Translations under genes and position numbers: made by a program | DNA from: Pseudomonas luteola NBRC 103146 | GTDB taxonomy: Bacteria > Pseudomonadota > Gammaproteobacteria > Pseudomonadales > Pseudomonadaceae | DNA length: 64,000 nt | Assembly: GCF_002091675.1 (NCBI RefSeq) | Contig: NZ_BDAE01000002.1 | Coordinates: 57,481-121,480, forward strand | Direction: 5' to 3' | The notes under the pieces: generated by a model | What the model was told of the DNA's origin: nothing | Databases searched by the model: none | Seen by the model: the letters and a program-made list of their open reading frames with translations, nothing else | Shown here: positions 53,454 through 63,112 of the stretch, piece after piece | How positions within the stretch are numbered: position 1 is the first letter of the stretch | Layout: each line of letters begins with the position of its first letter

Positions 53454-55736
53454 ATGAAGTACACAAGGATTTACCTGGCGCTGGTTGCCTCTGGTCTTTG
53501 CCATGGTGTAGCCATGGCGCAGGAAACCGGTGAGCGTGATGTCGGCACCATCGGCGTCGAAGGAAAGGCCACGCTGGGCAGCGGGTACATGACCCCTGAA
53601 GAAAGCCCCAAGTCGCGCTCCACCCTTACTCGCGAAGCCATGAATAAGCAGACGGCAACCGCCAATGCCGTTGACCGGCTCAAGTACACGCCGGGACTGA
53701 ATATTTCCAGCGAAGACGCCACGGGCCTTTCGGGTTTTCGCTTTACCCTGCGGGGGCTTAACTCCGATCAGGTCGGCATGTCCGTTGACGGGATGCCCAT
53801 CAATGACTCGGGCAACTATGCGCTGTATTCCAACCTGCTGGGCGATCCGGAAAACCTCGACCAGATCTCCGTGGTGCAGGGCGCCTCGGATGCCGACGGT
53901 CCGCATATCGGCTCCAGTGGCGGCAACATTACTCTGACAACCGTCCGGCCAACCAAGGAGACCGGCGCATTTGTTAAACAGACTGCAGGCAGCAACGGTA
54001 CTTACAAGACCTTTGCCCGTCTGAATACAGGCGAGTGGAATGGCCTGTCCAACTGGCTGTCTGCCTCGCATACCGAAGGTCAGATGTGGCGAGGCCACGG
54101 TGCCGTTCGGGCCGACAAGGTGGAATGGAACAGCTTTTTCGACGCCGGGGATGGCAATACGGCCAACCTGATCCTCAAGTACCATGAGCAGGACAACAAC
54201 AGCTATAGCCAGCTCACCAAGAATGAATTCACCCAGTACGGGCGCAAATACGATCCTAACCCCAATCCGCCTGCGCTGGGCTCCAACGGCAAGATTTCCA
54301 AGTACTACGAGCTGGCACAGAACCCGTTCAAGACCTTTACCGGCGTGCTCAATACCCAATTCCGCCTGCGCGATGACATGTCCCTGTCGGTCATCCCCTA
54401 TTATTACTGGGGGGACGGCAGCGGCGTAGGCAGCACCGCGTATTCGCTCAACCGCGGAACCAGCAGCAATGGTGTCTACGACCTGGGCAATCTGCCTACG
54501 GCCAGCAGCTACGCCAATGATGGACTCTCCTATACCGGCGTCTACTATCGGCCGTCTCGTACCCAGACCTGGCGCCCCGGCATCACGACCAAGCTGAATT
54601 GGGACCTGGGCGATCACAGCCTGCAATTCGGTTATTGGTACGAACGCGCCCGTCAGCGGCAGACCCAGCCGTTCATTGCACTCAAGTCCAGTGGCAAGCC
54701 TGAGAGCGTCTGGTCGGACTCGGACGAGACCCGCGACGCCAACGGCAACATCATCCAGGGACGCGACCGTTACACCGTTACGCCAGCCCATAAGGTCTGG
54801 GTACAGGATACCTGGTACATGAACCCGGACTGGACGCTCAACGCCGGCGTGGCCTACATGGATGTCGATCGCAAGGGGACCAACCATGGCAGCCTGACCG
54901 AGCTGCCGGAGAAGCGTCACCAGAACTACAGCAAGGTGCTGCCGACCTTTGGTATCGGCTACCGCTTCGACGAGCAGAACCAGTTCTTCTATAACCTGAC
55001 CCGTAACATGCGCATACCGTATAACTACGTGCTGTACGATCAGGGTGAGGGCTCGATCAATCTCAATCCTGAAACCAGCTGGAGCAACGAACTGGGCTGG
55101 CGCTACACCCAGGAAGACATGGCCCTGTCGGCTACCCTGTTCTATCTAAAGTTCAAGGATCGCCAGGTTTCCTCGCGTGACGAGAACGGTGACTACGCCG
55201 ATATCAATGCGGGTGACGTAGACAACATGGGGCTTGAGCTGGAGTGGAGCGGCCTGCTGCCGCACAACTTCAATTACTACACCTCCTACACGTACACCCG
55301 TGCCAAGCAGAAGGACGACATTACTGCTTACAACAATGGCGTTGCGGTGGAGCTGCCTACCAGCGGCAAGCAGTTTGCCAACGTGCCCAAGAACATGCTG
55401 GCAGCCAATATCGGTTATGACGACGGCCGTTATTACGGCACCTTCGGTGCCAAGTACACGAGCAAGCTCTACGGTGACCTGACCAATGACGAGAGTATTC
55501 CGGGCCGGACGATCTTCAACCTTGGGGCTGGCATATACCTGCCGGTAGACAAGCACATCGTCAAGGACGCCACCCTGCGTCTGAACGTCGACAACCTGTT
55601 CGACAAGAAGTATCTGGACGGTGTGTACACCTACAAGACCAACGCAGCGAGCTACGGCGGTTACCGCGACGGCGATCCGGCTTACATCGTCGGCGTCGAG
55701 CGGACCGTAACGGTGTCCCTGGAAGCCAGTTTCTGA
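53454..55736 (+). CDS. TonB-dependent outer-membrane receptor
   Basis: A 760-residue receptor. Signal peptide residues 1-23 (cleavage after AMA), a TonB-box-like ERDVGTIGVEG segment, a plug domain with LKYTPGLNIS and FTLRGLNSDQVGMSVDGMPI, then a 22-strand barrel ending in aromatic VTVSLEASF. The barrel starts near residue 190. CGAGGAA precedes the ATG. The ligand is not evident: the sequence is not recognisably a siderophore, vitamin B12 or heme receptor. The genes after it (a phospholipase-D-like protein and a PAP2 phosphatase) hint at a phosphorylated or lipid-derived substrate, but this is speculation. Confidence 0.92.
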   Translation: MKYTRIYLALVASGLCHGVAMAQETGERDVGTIGVEGKATLGSGYMTPEESPKSRSTLTREAMNKQTATANAVDRLKYTPGLNISSEDATGLSGFRFTLRGLNSDQVGMSVDGMPINDSGNYALYSNLLGDPENLDQISVVQGASDADGPHIGSSGGNITLTTVRPTKETGAFVKQTAGSNGTYKTFARLNTGEWNGLSNWLSASHTEGQMWRGHGAVRADKVEWNSFFDAGDGNTANLILKYHEQDNNSYSQLTKNEFTQYGRKYDPNPNPPALGSNGKISKYYELAQNPFKTFTGVLNTQFRLRDDMSLSVIPYYYWGDGSGVGSTAYSLNRGTSSNGVYDLGNLPTASSYANDGLSYTGVYYRPSRTQTWRPGITTKLNWDLGDHSLQFGYWYERARQRQTQPFIALKSSGKPESVWSDSDETRDANGNIIQGRDRYTVTPAHKVWVQDTWYMNPDWTLNAGVAYMDVDRKGTNHGSLTELPEKRHQNYSKVLPTFGIGYRFDEQNQFFYNLTRNMRIPYNYVLYDQGEGSINLNPETSWSNELGWRYTQEDMALSATLFYLKFKDRQVSSRDENGDYADINAGDVDNMGLELEWSGLLPHNFNYYTSYTYTRAKQKDDITAYNNGVAVELPTSGKQFANVPKNMLAANIGYDDGRYYGTFGAKYTSKLYGDLTNDESIPGRTIFNLGAGIYLPVDKHIVKDATLRLNVDNLFDKKYLDGVYTYKTNAASYGGYRDGDPAYIVGVERTVTVSLEASF

Positions 55737-55769
55737 CCTTCGAACCTTCTTTAACGAGGTGTGCTGAAT

Positions 55770-56420
55770 ATGAATACCGACCTGCTCCATGACATCACCT
55801 TCTATGTTATGTACGGCGCTATCGCCATTGCCCTGTTCGTCATCATCGAGCGGAGCCTGTACTTTGCCTATACCCGCAGGCAGGCGCGTCAACTGGAGTC
55901 ATTACTGACGGCCAAGGTGCGTAGCGACCGTGATCTGCCGGAGTCCTTTACCCGCCGCGAAAGCTTGCCGCTTACCATGGTGCGGCCGGTACTGGCGCAG
56001 AAGGCGCAGCGAGGAACGCGTAAGGAACTGGACGAGACGATCGAGGCGCAGTACCTCGCAACCCGCGCACCGCTGGCCCGTAGTCTGTGGATCATCGAAA
56101 CCATTACGACCGCAGCGCCGCTGCTGGGGCTGCTCGGGACCATCCTCGGTATTATCGATACCTTCAAAGCGCTGGCTTCGGCGGGTGTATCCGACCCGGG
56201 TCAGATCTCAGCAGGCATCGGAACGGCGCTGTTTGCAACCGGTTTGGGTATTGCCATCGCGCTGGGCTGCGTGGTCTTTCATAACTTCTTCCAGGATCGC
56301 CTGGAGCGCATCAACGATCAGCTCAAGATCCTGCTGATTCGCGCCAGCATGGGTGCTCAGCCTGTGGATGAAGCCCACGTTCAATCTGTAGAGCCAATGG
56401 CGCAGTACCGTACTGCCTGA
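55770..56420 (+). CDS. exbB: ExbB/TolQ-family motor protein
   Basis: A 216-residue inner-membrane protein with three helices. The first is at about residues 11-30, and the paired helices 2-3 carry the pore segments TAAPLLGLLGTILGIIDTF and GIGTALFATGLGIAIALG. With ExbD it forms the proton channel driving TonB. It follows the receptor by 33 nt. The ATG at 55770 is preferred over the GTG at 55761. The order exbD-tonB-receptor-exbB, with the two motor genes at opposite ends, is unusual compared with the common exbB-exbD-tonB. Confidence 0.9.
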   Translation: MNTDLLHDITFYVMYGAIAIALFVIIERSLYFAYTRRQARQLESLLTAKVRSDRDLPESFTRRESLPLTMVRPVLAQKAQRGTRKELDETIEAQYLATRAPLARSLWIIETITTAAPLLGLLGTILGIIDTFKALASAGVSDPGQISAGIGTALFATGLGIAIALGCVVFHNFFQDRLERINDQLKILLIRASMGAQPVDEAHVQSVEPMAQYRTA

Positions 56421-56481
56421 TCGGTTGCGGCGAGGGCCAGTCGGTCCTCGCCCAGTCTTTTCCTTCTTGTTTGAGACCTCC

Positions 56482-57726
56482 ATGCCTGTATTGTCCCGTT
56501 TGCCGATCCGTGGCGCTCGACGCCTGTGTTTTGGGTTTTTCTTACTCAGCGCCAGTACGCTCAGTTGGGCCGATTTCAAGATTCCAGGGTTCGAGCTGGT
56601 GCATACCGTGCCGGTGGCGACCGATCTAGCAACGAATGACCTGCGTAACCCGGTCGAGGTCTGGAGCGGGATGTTCGACCGGGCGCAGCACCGCATCGAC
56701 ATAGGCCAGTTCTATGCCTCCGGCCAGCCGGGCTCACGGTTAGATACTGTGATCGAGCATTTGCAGGCGGCCGGGCAGCGCGGCGTGACGATTCGCTTCC
56801 TGCTGGAAGAGAAGGGGCTGCGGATGTCGGACCCTGCCACGCTGGACCGCTTACGCAGCATTCCTAATCTGACCTTGCATGTATTGCCGTATGGCCAGCT
56901 GACCGGGGGGATCATTCACGCCAAATATCTGGTGATAGATGGTCGTGAGGCTTTTGTGGGCAGCCAGAACTTTGATTGGCGCTCTCTGACGCATATCCAC
57001 GAAACAGGCGTGCGGATCAGTGATCCCACGGTGGCTGCTCAGGTTCAAGCCATCTTCAATCAGGACTGGCAGGCGCAGGAAGCGCTGGCGGAAGGTAAAC
57101 CCGTACCTCAGCCCCGGCATACCTCCTCAGATCAGCCAACTCCGGCTGGCAATTACTTGGTCGCCAGCCCTGCGCGCTACAACCCGCCCGACGTGCGTGA
57201 CTCCCAGATAGAGTTACCGCGTTTGCTCGCTCAGGCCCGGCATGAGGTGCGTGTGCAGTTGCTCGACTACGCGCCGCTTTCCTACGGGCCGGACAAGACC
57301 CGCCCGTATTACCCGGTGATCGACAATGCCTTGCGCGCGGCGGCCGCCCGAGGGGTATCCATCAAGCTGATGGTGTCTCACTGGAACACGGGCGCACCGG
57401 AGATCGACTACCTGAAAAGCCTGGCCGTGCTACCGAATGTACAGGTCAAGATCGTCACGCTGCCAGCCGATCCGAGCGGTTTCATTCCTTTTGCGCGGGT
57501 GATTCACAGCAAGACGATGGAAATCGATGGACGCCTGGCCTGGGTAGGCACCAGCAATTGGCTCGGCGGTTATCTGGATAACTCCCGCAACCTGGAGGTG
57601 GTGATGCAGGATCACGCCATGGCCGAGCGCATTCGCCAGCTCCATGAGCAGTTGTGGAATAGCCCCTATGCCGACATGATCAGCGTGACGCGTACTTACC
57701 CGGAGCCGCATCCCGGTACGCCGTGA
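56482..57726 (+). CDS. Exported phospholipase D-like protein
   Basis: A 414-residue PLD-superfamily protein with a signal peptide (about residues 1-31, cleavage after SWA). Two HKD motifs are intact: HAKYLVIDGREAFVGSQNF near residue 152 and HSKTMEIDGRLAWVGTSNW near residue 338. It would hydrolyse or transfer phosphodiesters, for example phospholipids or nucleic acid, outside the cytoplasm. The ATG at 56482 has only a weak ribosome-binding site, but the signal peptide begins there. It lies 61 nt after exbB and 58 nt before the PAP2 gene on the same strand. Substrate unknown. Confidence 0.88.
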   Translation: MPVLSRLPIRGARRLCFGFFLLSASTLSWADFKIPGFELVHTVPVATDLATNDLRNPVEVWSGMFDRAQHRIDIGQFYASGQPGSRLDTVIEHLQAAGQRGVTIRFLLEEKGLRMSDPATLDRLRSIPNLTLHVLPYGQLTGGIIHAKYLVIDGREAFVGSQNFDWRSLTHIHETGVRISDPTVAAQVQAIFNQDWQAQEALAEGKPVPQPRHTSSDQPTPAGNYLVASPARYNPPDVRDSQIELPRLLAQARHEVRVQLLDYAPLSYGPDKTRPYYPVIDNALRAAAARGVSIKLMVSHWNTGAPEIDYLKSLAVLPNVQVKIVTLPADPSGFIPFARVIHSKTMEIDGRLAWVGTSNWLGGYLDNSRNLEVVMQDHAMAERIRQLHEQLWNSPYADMISVTRTYPEPHPGTP

Positions 57727-57784
57727 TTGCCAACGGGACGGGTATCGGGCTGAATGCCGCTCACCCTGGAAAGGAGTCTGTACC

Positions 57785-58408
57785 GTGACACGTAAACCGC
57801 TGCTGATCGCTTGGGCAGGTGGCCTTGTGCTGATCCTGCTGGGATATGGCGTGATCGACCAGCCCATTGCCTATTGGGCCCATGCAGGCGACCTGCGCCG
57901 TCTGGCGTGGCCCAACCTGATGACCCATGTGGCGGACTGGCTGACGGTGCTGGCGGTACTGCTGATCATTGTCCTGGGCATCGGTCAGCGATTGTTGCCC
58001 GTGCATCGTCACCGCTGCTTCGTGCTGGCCTTCAGCGTCCTGGTCGCCAAGGGCGTGAAGGATTCGCTCAAGCCTGTCTTCGGTCGTTATTGGCCGGAGA
58101 CCTGGACCCATGGCAATCCCTCACTGATCCATAATCAGGCTTATGGCTTCAACTGGTTTCACGGCGGAGACTGGTACGCGTCCTTTCCTTCCGGACATAC
58201 CACAGTTGCCTACGCTGCCGCCGTGGCGATTGCCCTGTGCTGGCCCCGCCTGAGGGGACTTGCGGTAGTAATAGCCGCGGTGGTACCGGTGGGGCTTTTG
58301 CTGTGTAACTACCACTTCTTTTCCGATGTGGTCGCCGGTGGCTTGCTTGGCGCCAGCGTAGCGGTACTCGTCACCAAGGTCATGGGTGTGGCGTCGAAAG
58401 GGCGATAA
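57785..58408 (+). CDS. PAP2-family membrane phosphatase
   Basis: A 207-residue integral membrane phosphatase with about six membrane segments. The three PAP2 motifs are K..RYWPE (in LKPVFGRYWPE), FPSGHTTVAYA with the catalytic-triad serine/histidine, and NYHFFSDVVAGGLLG with the catalytic histidine. It removes phosphate from lipid phosphates such as phosphatidate or undecaprenyl pyrophosphate. Coming directly after a secreted PLD, it could process its phosphatidate product; this is inference. Its end overlaps the convergent nucleotidyltransferase gene by 29 nt. Confidence 0.88.
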   Translation: MTRKPLLIAWAGGLVLILLGYGVIDQPIAYWAHAGDLRRLAWPNLMTHVADWLTVLAVLLIIVLGIGQRLLPVHRHRCFVLAFSVLVAKGVKDSLKPVFGRYWPETWTHGNPSLIHNQAYGFNWFHGGDWYASFPSGHTTVAYAAAVAIALCWPRLRGLAVVIAAVVPVGLLLCNYHFFSDVVAGGLLGASVAVLVTKVMGVASKGR

Positions 58409-58853
58409 GGTCTTCTGTATCCACTTCGCGTCCGAGCATAGCTTTGTAGGCGGCCAGCTCATCACGGTCCATTACCTGAAGGGCTACGCCCAGCAGCGTT
58501 GCGGGGCGGGCTTTGGCCAGGTTTGCCTCAAGGTCTCTCCAGGTTGAGTGGCCCTTATCGAAAATCCGGGCACCGGGCGTGCCGCCTATCTCGATCTTCA
58601 CGCCTTCAACTTTGAACTGCACATACTCCACATCCCAGCCCTCCTCGCAGCGGCGCTCGAGGGGCTTGGTCGTGACAGCAGCGCCGGCAGCGGCTATTTC
58701 TTGCAAACGGTCTGCTGGAACCAGGAGATCAATATCGTTCAGCGGGCGTCTGGCGCCATAAACATGGGCCGCCAGACCGCCGCATAAAAGAAAGGGGATG
58801 TGTCGCTCGTTCAGCAGATCGATGATCCAGCGCAAGGCAGCAGCGTGACTCAT
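58380..58853 (-). CDS. Small nucleotidyltransferase-fold protein
   Basis: A 157-residue member of the DNA polymerase beta-like/MNT nucleotidyltransferase superfamily. The active-site signature is LCGGLAAHVYGARRPLNDID (about residues 23-42), with the Gly-Gly and Asp-x-Asp metal ligands; the rest is alpha/beta. It may be a MazF-like antitoxin relative, an AbiEii-like toxin or a solitary nucleotidyltransferase. No partner gene with a HEPN domain is adjacent. It overlaps the PAP2 gene tail-to-tail. Confidence 0.78.
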   Translation of the reverse strand: MSHAAALRWIIDLLNERHIPFLLCGGLAAHVYGARRPLNDIDLLVPADRLQEIAAAGAAVTTKPLERRCEEGWDVEYVQFKVEGVKIEIGGTPGARIFDKGHSTWRDLEANLAKARPATLLGVALQVMDRDELAAYKAMLGREVDTEDLIALSTPHP

Positions 58854-58911
58854 GGGAACCCCTTTACTATTGGTTTGGCTATGCTGCGCATGTGCCTTGC
58901 AGTATGGGGCG

Positions 58912-59526
58912 CTACGCAGCCGTCAGCATGCCCTGCTTTTCGATAAAGGCGATGATGTCCTCCAGGCCCTGGCCCACTTTCTGGTTGCTGAACACGAACG
59001 GCTTCTCGCCCCGCATCTTGCGGGCGTCACGGTCCATCACCTCAAGTGAGGCACCGACCATTGGGGCAAGATCCACCTTGTTGATAACCAGCAGGTCAGA
59101 CTTGCAGATGCCCGGGCCGCCCTTGCGGGGGAGCTTGTCGCCCGCAGACACGTCAATCACGTAGATAGTCAGGTCAGACAGCTCCGGGCTGAACGTGGCG
59201 GAAAGGTTATCGCCGCCGGATTCGACCAGGATCAGATCAAGACCAGGAAAGCGGCGGTTGAGCTGGTCTACCGCTTCCAGGTTGATGGAAGCATCCTCAC
59301 GGATGGCCGTGTGCGGGCAGCCACCGGTTTCCACGCCGATGATGCGCTCAGGGGCCAACGCCTCGTTGCGCACGAGAAAATCGGCATCTTCACGGGTATA
59401 GATATCATTGGTAACAACCGCCAGGTTGTAACGATCACGCAGGGCACGGCAGAGGGCGAGGGTGAGGGCCGTCTTGCCGGAACCGACCGGGCCGCCAATA
59501 CCGACGCGCAGGGGTTGAGTGTTCAT
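58912..59526 (-). CDS. ureG: Urease accessory GTPase
   Basis: A 204-residue SIMIBI GTPase that powers nickel insertion into urease. P-loop [13 protein letters not shown] at residues about 9-21, [30 protein letters not shown] with the nickel-binding Cys-Pro-His, and VINKVDLAP near the C-terminus are all diagnostic. The start at 59526 places the P-loop at the correct distance; an upstream frame to 59637 is not conserved. Last gene of ureEFG, 13 nt after ureF. Confidence 0.97.
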   Translation of the reverse strand: MNTQPLRVGIGGPVGSGKTALTLALCRALRDRYNLAVVTNDIYTREDADFLVRNEALAPERIIGVETGGCPHTAIREDASINLEAVDQLNRRFPGLDLILVESGGDNLSATFSPELSDLTIYVIDVSAGDKLPRKGGPGICKSDLLVINKVDLAPMVGASLEVMDRDARKMRGEKPFVFSNQKVGQGLEDIIAFIEKQGMLTAA

Positions 59527-59539
59527 CGCGCTTGTTCTC

Positions 59540-60211
59540 CTAGGATCTGAAAAGACGGCTGTATTGTTGTTCGTGGGCCATGCTGGCGAGCGCCAGACCA
59601 AACGGTGCGCTGCCCCAGAGGGTTTCCGGTAGCGCACGGGCAGTTGCGAGGGCTGCGTCCAGGGCTGGCAGGAGTTCAGAGGTCAGTCGCTGTGCCGCCT
59701 GCTGGCCGAGGGGCAGGGTTTTCATCAGAACGGCCAGCTGATTTTCCAGCCACCCCCAGAGCCAGGCCGAGACGGCCTCTGCCGGGGCAATGGCCCAGGC
59801 ACGCGCGGCAACCGCCCAACCCAGGGCAAACGTTGGCTCGCTGGCCAAAAGGTGCTCGCGTGCTTCGGGGTCCAGTTCGGGCAAGTCCTTGAGCAGTTGC
59901 GTCAGGGAAAAACCGGTCTGGCGGCTCTCCAGGCGCAGCTCTCGGGTTTCTCGGCTGGCTGAGTGGCGGCCTGCTAATTCAGTTAGCCGAAGCCAGTCGC
60001 CTGAGGCAGCCGCTTGGCAGTGAGCCAGCAGTAGCGGTGCTTCGAAACGGGCAAGGTTAAGCTCCAGCTGATCTTCGAGCCAGACGCGAGCCGAGCTTGA
60101 GTCGGTTACGAGGCCGGTCTCGATGGCCGCCTCTAACCCTTGGGAATAGCTGTAACCGCCGATGGGTAATTGTGGGCTGGCCAGACGCATCAATGCCCAG
60201 GCCGGGCTCAT
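59540..60211 (-). CDS. ureF: Urease accessory protein F
   Basis: A 223-residue all-helical scaffold of the UreF family. It contains [20 protein letters not shown] at the N-terminus and the C-terminal [13 protein letters not shown], both family hallmarks. It joins UreD/H and UreG on the apo-urease and acts as GTPase regulator. Its start overlaps the ureE stop. Length matches the family. Confidence 0.95.
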   Translation of the reverse strand: MSPAWALMRLASPQLPIGGYSYSQGLEAAIETGLVTDSSSARVWLEDQLELNLARFEAPLLLAHCQAAASGDWLRLTELAGRHSASRETRELRLESRQTGFSLTQLLKDLPELDPEAREHLLASEPTFALGWAVAARAWAIAPAEAVSAWLWGWLENQLAVLMKTLPLGQQAAQRLTSELLPALDAALATARALPETLWGSAPFGLALASMAHEQQYSRLFRS

Positions 60212-60708
60212 ATCCGCACCCCGAAATGGTGCAGCCGAGGGCCATAATTGAAATCAGCCTCACCGTAGTGCGAGTGGTGATGCCCACCACCATAAGCGCC
60301 ATGCTCAGGTTGGAAAGGCGCCTGGATCGATTCACACGTAGCGCCCAGTTGATCCAGCATGGCCTTGAGTACATGATCATCCAGAATGCGTAGCCAGCCA
60401 TCGCCTACTTGCAGCGCCACATGACGGTTGCCCAGGTGGTAGGCAGCGCGGGTCAGCTCATGGGCATTGGCGCAGGTGATGTGCAAAAGAGCCTCGGGGC
60501 GGGCGCAGACGCGTACGATACGGCCGTCCTGGGCACGCAGCCCTTCACCGTCAAACAGGGGCGGCTGGCCGCGTTCGAGAAACAGCCCGACATCTTCGCC
60601 ACTGACCGTCACGGTTCGCAGCCGGCTCTTGCTGCGCGCCTCGAAGCCAAGGTGAATTTCTTCGTGCCAGGTATCGGGGGAGGGCAGACGGGTATGAATG
60701 ACCAACAT
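60208..60708 (-). CDS. ureE: Urease nickel metallochaperone
   Basis: A 166-residue UreE. It has the N-terminal RGQPPLFDGEGL region, the conserved nickel-dimer histidine in AYHLGNRHVALQVGD, and a His-rich tail (HGAYGGGHHHSHYG, then LHHFG) that stores nickel. It delivers Ni2+ to UreG. The ATG at 60708 gives the normal N-terminus. In this window ureDABC are absent, as in other pseudomonads where ureEFG lies apart. Confidence 0.95.
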   Translation of the reverse strand: MLVIHTRLPSPDTWHEEIHLGFEARSKSRLRTVTVSGEDVGLFLERGQPPLFDGEGLRAQDGRIVRVCARPEALLHITCANAHELTRAAYHLGNRHVALQVGDGWLRILDDHVLKAMLDQLGATCESIQAPFQPEHGAYGGGHHHSHYGEADFNYGPRLHHFGVRI

Positions 60709-60803
60709 AAGGCAGTATCCGCTGTGCTTTATGAAGACTACAGCAAGCGGCCTGCCAGAACGCAACGGCTCGTTTCACCGGCGTTGCACAGGGGATCGTG
60801 CGC

Positions 60804-61496
60804 TCAGTTTGCCTGATTTCGGTGCAGCAGCGGGTCGGAAGGCAGGGGTTCGCCCTGATTTGGTGCGAACAGCATGTTAAGGCCGCGCCAGTGCTTGGCA
60901 CCGATCATGATGAAGCGTAGCTGATGAATGATCTTGGCCTGGGGCGTCTTGTGCGGCTCCAGTCCCTCATCAGGCACATCAATCAGCTCGGGCAGAGTGG
61001 CGAATACGGTCTTGACCACCAGATCCGCCAGAACATCGATGTCCTGACACGTAAGGTGGGGCAGCCGGTTGAGTTGGGACAGGTCTAATGCAAGGTCATC
61101 AGTGATGTGCTGGCGCAGTTCACTGATGGCCTGACGAATCGACAGCGAACCGCCGTACTGCTCCCGGGCAAGAAAGATGAATTGGCTACGGTGTTCGGCG
61201 ACGGCTTCGATAAAGATGCCGACCGAGGCATCAATCACACCACGCAGTTCGATTTCGTTATGACGTACCCGGCGCAGGGTTTCGCGAAAGGTCTCGCCCA
61301 CTTCGGCAACCAGCGCAAGTCCAAAGGCATCCATATCGGGAAAGTGCCGGTAGAACCCCGCCGGAACGATACCGGCGCTGCGGGTCACTTCCCTGAGACT
61401 CAAACTGCCGAAGCCGCGGCCACTGCTCATGAGCATACGTGCAGCATCCAGCAGGGCATGGCGGGTTTGCAGTTTTTGCTCGGCGCGGGAGGACAT
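60804..61496 (-). CDS. TetR-family regulator, DesT/FabR-like
   Basis: A 230-residue TetR protein. The helix-turn-helix SLSLREVTRSAGIVPAGFYR (about residues 31-50), followed by HFPDMDAFGLALVAE, is of the DesT/FabR type that senses saturated versus unsaturated acyl-CoA and controls fatty-acid desaturase or fabAB genes. In P. aeruginosa the desT gene is also next to ureE, and this synteny supports the call, but no desaturase genes are seen here. I prefer the ATG at 61496 over 61517. It diverges from an MFS gene. Confidence 0.78.
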   Translation of the reverse strand: MSSRAEQKLQTRHALLDAARMLMSSGRGFGSLSLREVTRSAGIVPAGFYRHFPDMDAFGLALVAEVGETFRETLRRVRHNEIELRGVIDASVGIFIEAVAEHRSQFIFLAREQYGGSLSIRQAISELRQHITDDLALDLSQLNRLPHLTCQDIDVLADLVVKTVFATLPELIDVPDEGLEPHKTPQAKIIHQLRFIMIGAKHWRGLNMLFAPNQGEPLPSDPLLHRNQAN

Positions 61497-61718
61497 GGCG
61501 GTTTTCCAATCAGGCAAGGGGGTACTCTATCAAATACCCGCACGTCCGGTTGAAACACTTGTCGTGTGACAAAATCCGGGCGCCGGTAGTCTGTCTGCAT
61601 ATGGCGCACTATCCAGGTGATAATCGATGCGCTTAAAGATGAAGCACCCACGGCCGATAGCCGTGCCTTCGATCGCTCTCTTCCCGCCAGGATTGGCTCA
61701 GCTCAAATCAGACGACTC

Positions 61719-63026
61719 ATGTTCAGCCCGCTTGTCACATTTCCCGCGCTCTATATTGCTACGCTCCTGATGCTGGCCGGTTCCGGCCTCTTCACCACTT
61801 ACATCGGCCTTCGCCTGACGGAACAGGGGGCGGGCGATCTGTGGGTCGGCTGCCTGATGGCGGCGTATTATTTCGGGCTGGTCTGCGGTGGCAAACTCGG
61901 CCACCGGCTGATCGCCAACGTAGGGCATATCCGCTCATACGTCGCCTGCGCCGGCGGCGCGACGGTGACGGTACTCATTCACGCCCTGACCGATCATCTG
62001 GGCGTCTGGCTGGTGCTGCGCTTCATCATGGGTGTTCTGATGATGAACCAGTACATGGTGATTGAAAGCTGGCTCAACGAGCAGGCCGAAAACCACCAGC
62101 GGGGCAAGGTGTTTGCCGGCTACATGGTGGCGGTGGACTTGGGACTGGTGGTTGGGCAGGCCTTGCTGGCCGTACACCCGGCACTGGATTACAAGCCGCT
62201 GCTGCTGGTGGCAATCTGCTTTGCGTCCTGCCTGATTCCCATCGCCATGACGCGTCGTGTACACCCGGCCAAGCTGGTCGCCGCGCCCCTTGAAATCAAG
62301 TTCTTCTGGCAGCGCGTACCGCAGTCACTGGTCACGATCTTTGCCGCTGGCCTGATGGTCGGTGCCTTCTATGGTCTCGCGCCGGTGTACGCCAACCGCA
62401 ACGGGCTTGATACGGCGCAGTCGAGTATGTTCGTGGGTATGTGCATCGTGGCAGGCTTTTGTGCGCAGTGGCCGCTAGGCTGGCTGTCCGATCGGGTCGA
62501 CCGCTGCAAGTTGATCCGCGCCAACGCCGTGCTGCTCTGCCTCGCCGCAATTCCGATGTGGGGATATATCACCTTGCCCTATGCCGGACTGCTCGGCACC
62601 GGCTTTTTGACCGGCATGCTGCTGTTCACGTTGTATCCGTTGTCAGTGGCCTATGCCAACGACCATGTGGAGCCTTCGCGCCGCGTGGAGCTCTCCGCCA
62701 TGCTGCTGACCACCTATGGCGTGGGCGCTTGTATTGGTCCGCTGCTGGCCGGTGCGCTGATGAATCAGTTTGGTCCCGGCATGTTCTACATTCTGGTGTC
62801 GATCTATGCCGTCATTTTGATCATCTGGGTTCAGCCTCGCTTCGTAACAAATGAGCATCTCGTGGATGAAGCACCACTGCATCACGTGGCGATGCCGGAT
62901 ACAGTTAGCCCGATGGCCGCAACGCTCGACCCCCGCGTGGAGGAAGTGCCCGAGGAGCTGATGGTGGATACGCCGCCTAACATTGGCCGCTCCGATGGCC
63001 TCCCGGATGAAAAGCCGGTCGCGTGA
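61719..63026 (+). CDS. MFS transporter, YcaD-like
   Basis: A 12-helix MFS permease of about 435 residues. It begins FSPLVTFPALYIATLLMLAG and contains GGKLGHRLI after helix 2 and NQYMVIESWLNEQAE in helix 5, features of the YcaD-like branch. The C-terminal 50 residues are acidic and soluble. The start is uncertain: the frame is open upstream to a GTG at 61617, but neither has a strong ribosome-binding site; I chose the ATG that opens helix 1. It diverges from the DesT-like gene. Substrate unknown. Confidence 0.8.
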   Translation: MFSPLVTFPALYIATLLMLAGSGLFTTYIGLRLTEQGAGDLWVGCLMAAYYFGLVCGGKLGHRLIANVGHIRSYVACAGGATVTVLIHALTDHLGVWLVLRFIMGVLMMNQYMVIESWLNEQAENHQRGKVFAGYMVAVDLGLVVGQALLAVHPALDYKPLLLVAICFASCLIPIAMTRRVHPAKLVAAPLEIKFFWQRVPQSLVTIFAAGLMVGAFYGLAPVYANRNGLDTAQSSMFVGMCIVAGFCAQWPLGWLSDRVDRCKLIRANAVLLCLAAIPMWGYITLPYAGLLGTGFLTGMLLFTLYPLSVAYANDHVEPSRRVELSAMLLTTYGVGACIGPLLAGALMNQFGPGMFYILVSIYAVILIIWVQPRFVTNEHLVDEAPLHHVAMPDTVSPMAATLDPRVEEVPEELMVDTPPNIGRSDGLPDEKPVA

Positions 63027-63067
63027 AACGGTCGCATGAAATAGTCGCGTGAAGCAGTCGCTATAAA

Positions 63068-63100
63068 TAAAAAAGCCCGATCAACTGGTCGGGCTTTTTT
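63068..63100. terminator. Bidirectional terminator after the MFS gene
   Basis: AAAAAGCCCGA and TCGGGCTTTTT pair around an 8-nt loop with long A and T tracts, suitable for the MFS gene and for the convergent repeat-protein gene. Confidence 0.88.
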
Positions 63101-63112
63101 ATGGGGCCGGCA

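Noticed and set aside
53412-54920. A 502-codon open frame antisense to the TonB-dependent receptor
   Set aside because: Antisense to a clear receptor with all domains in order; long antisense frames are common in GC-rich genes.
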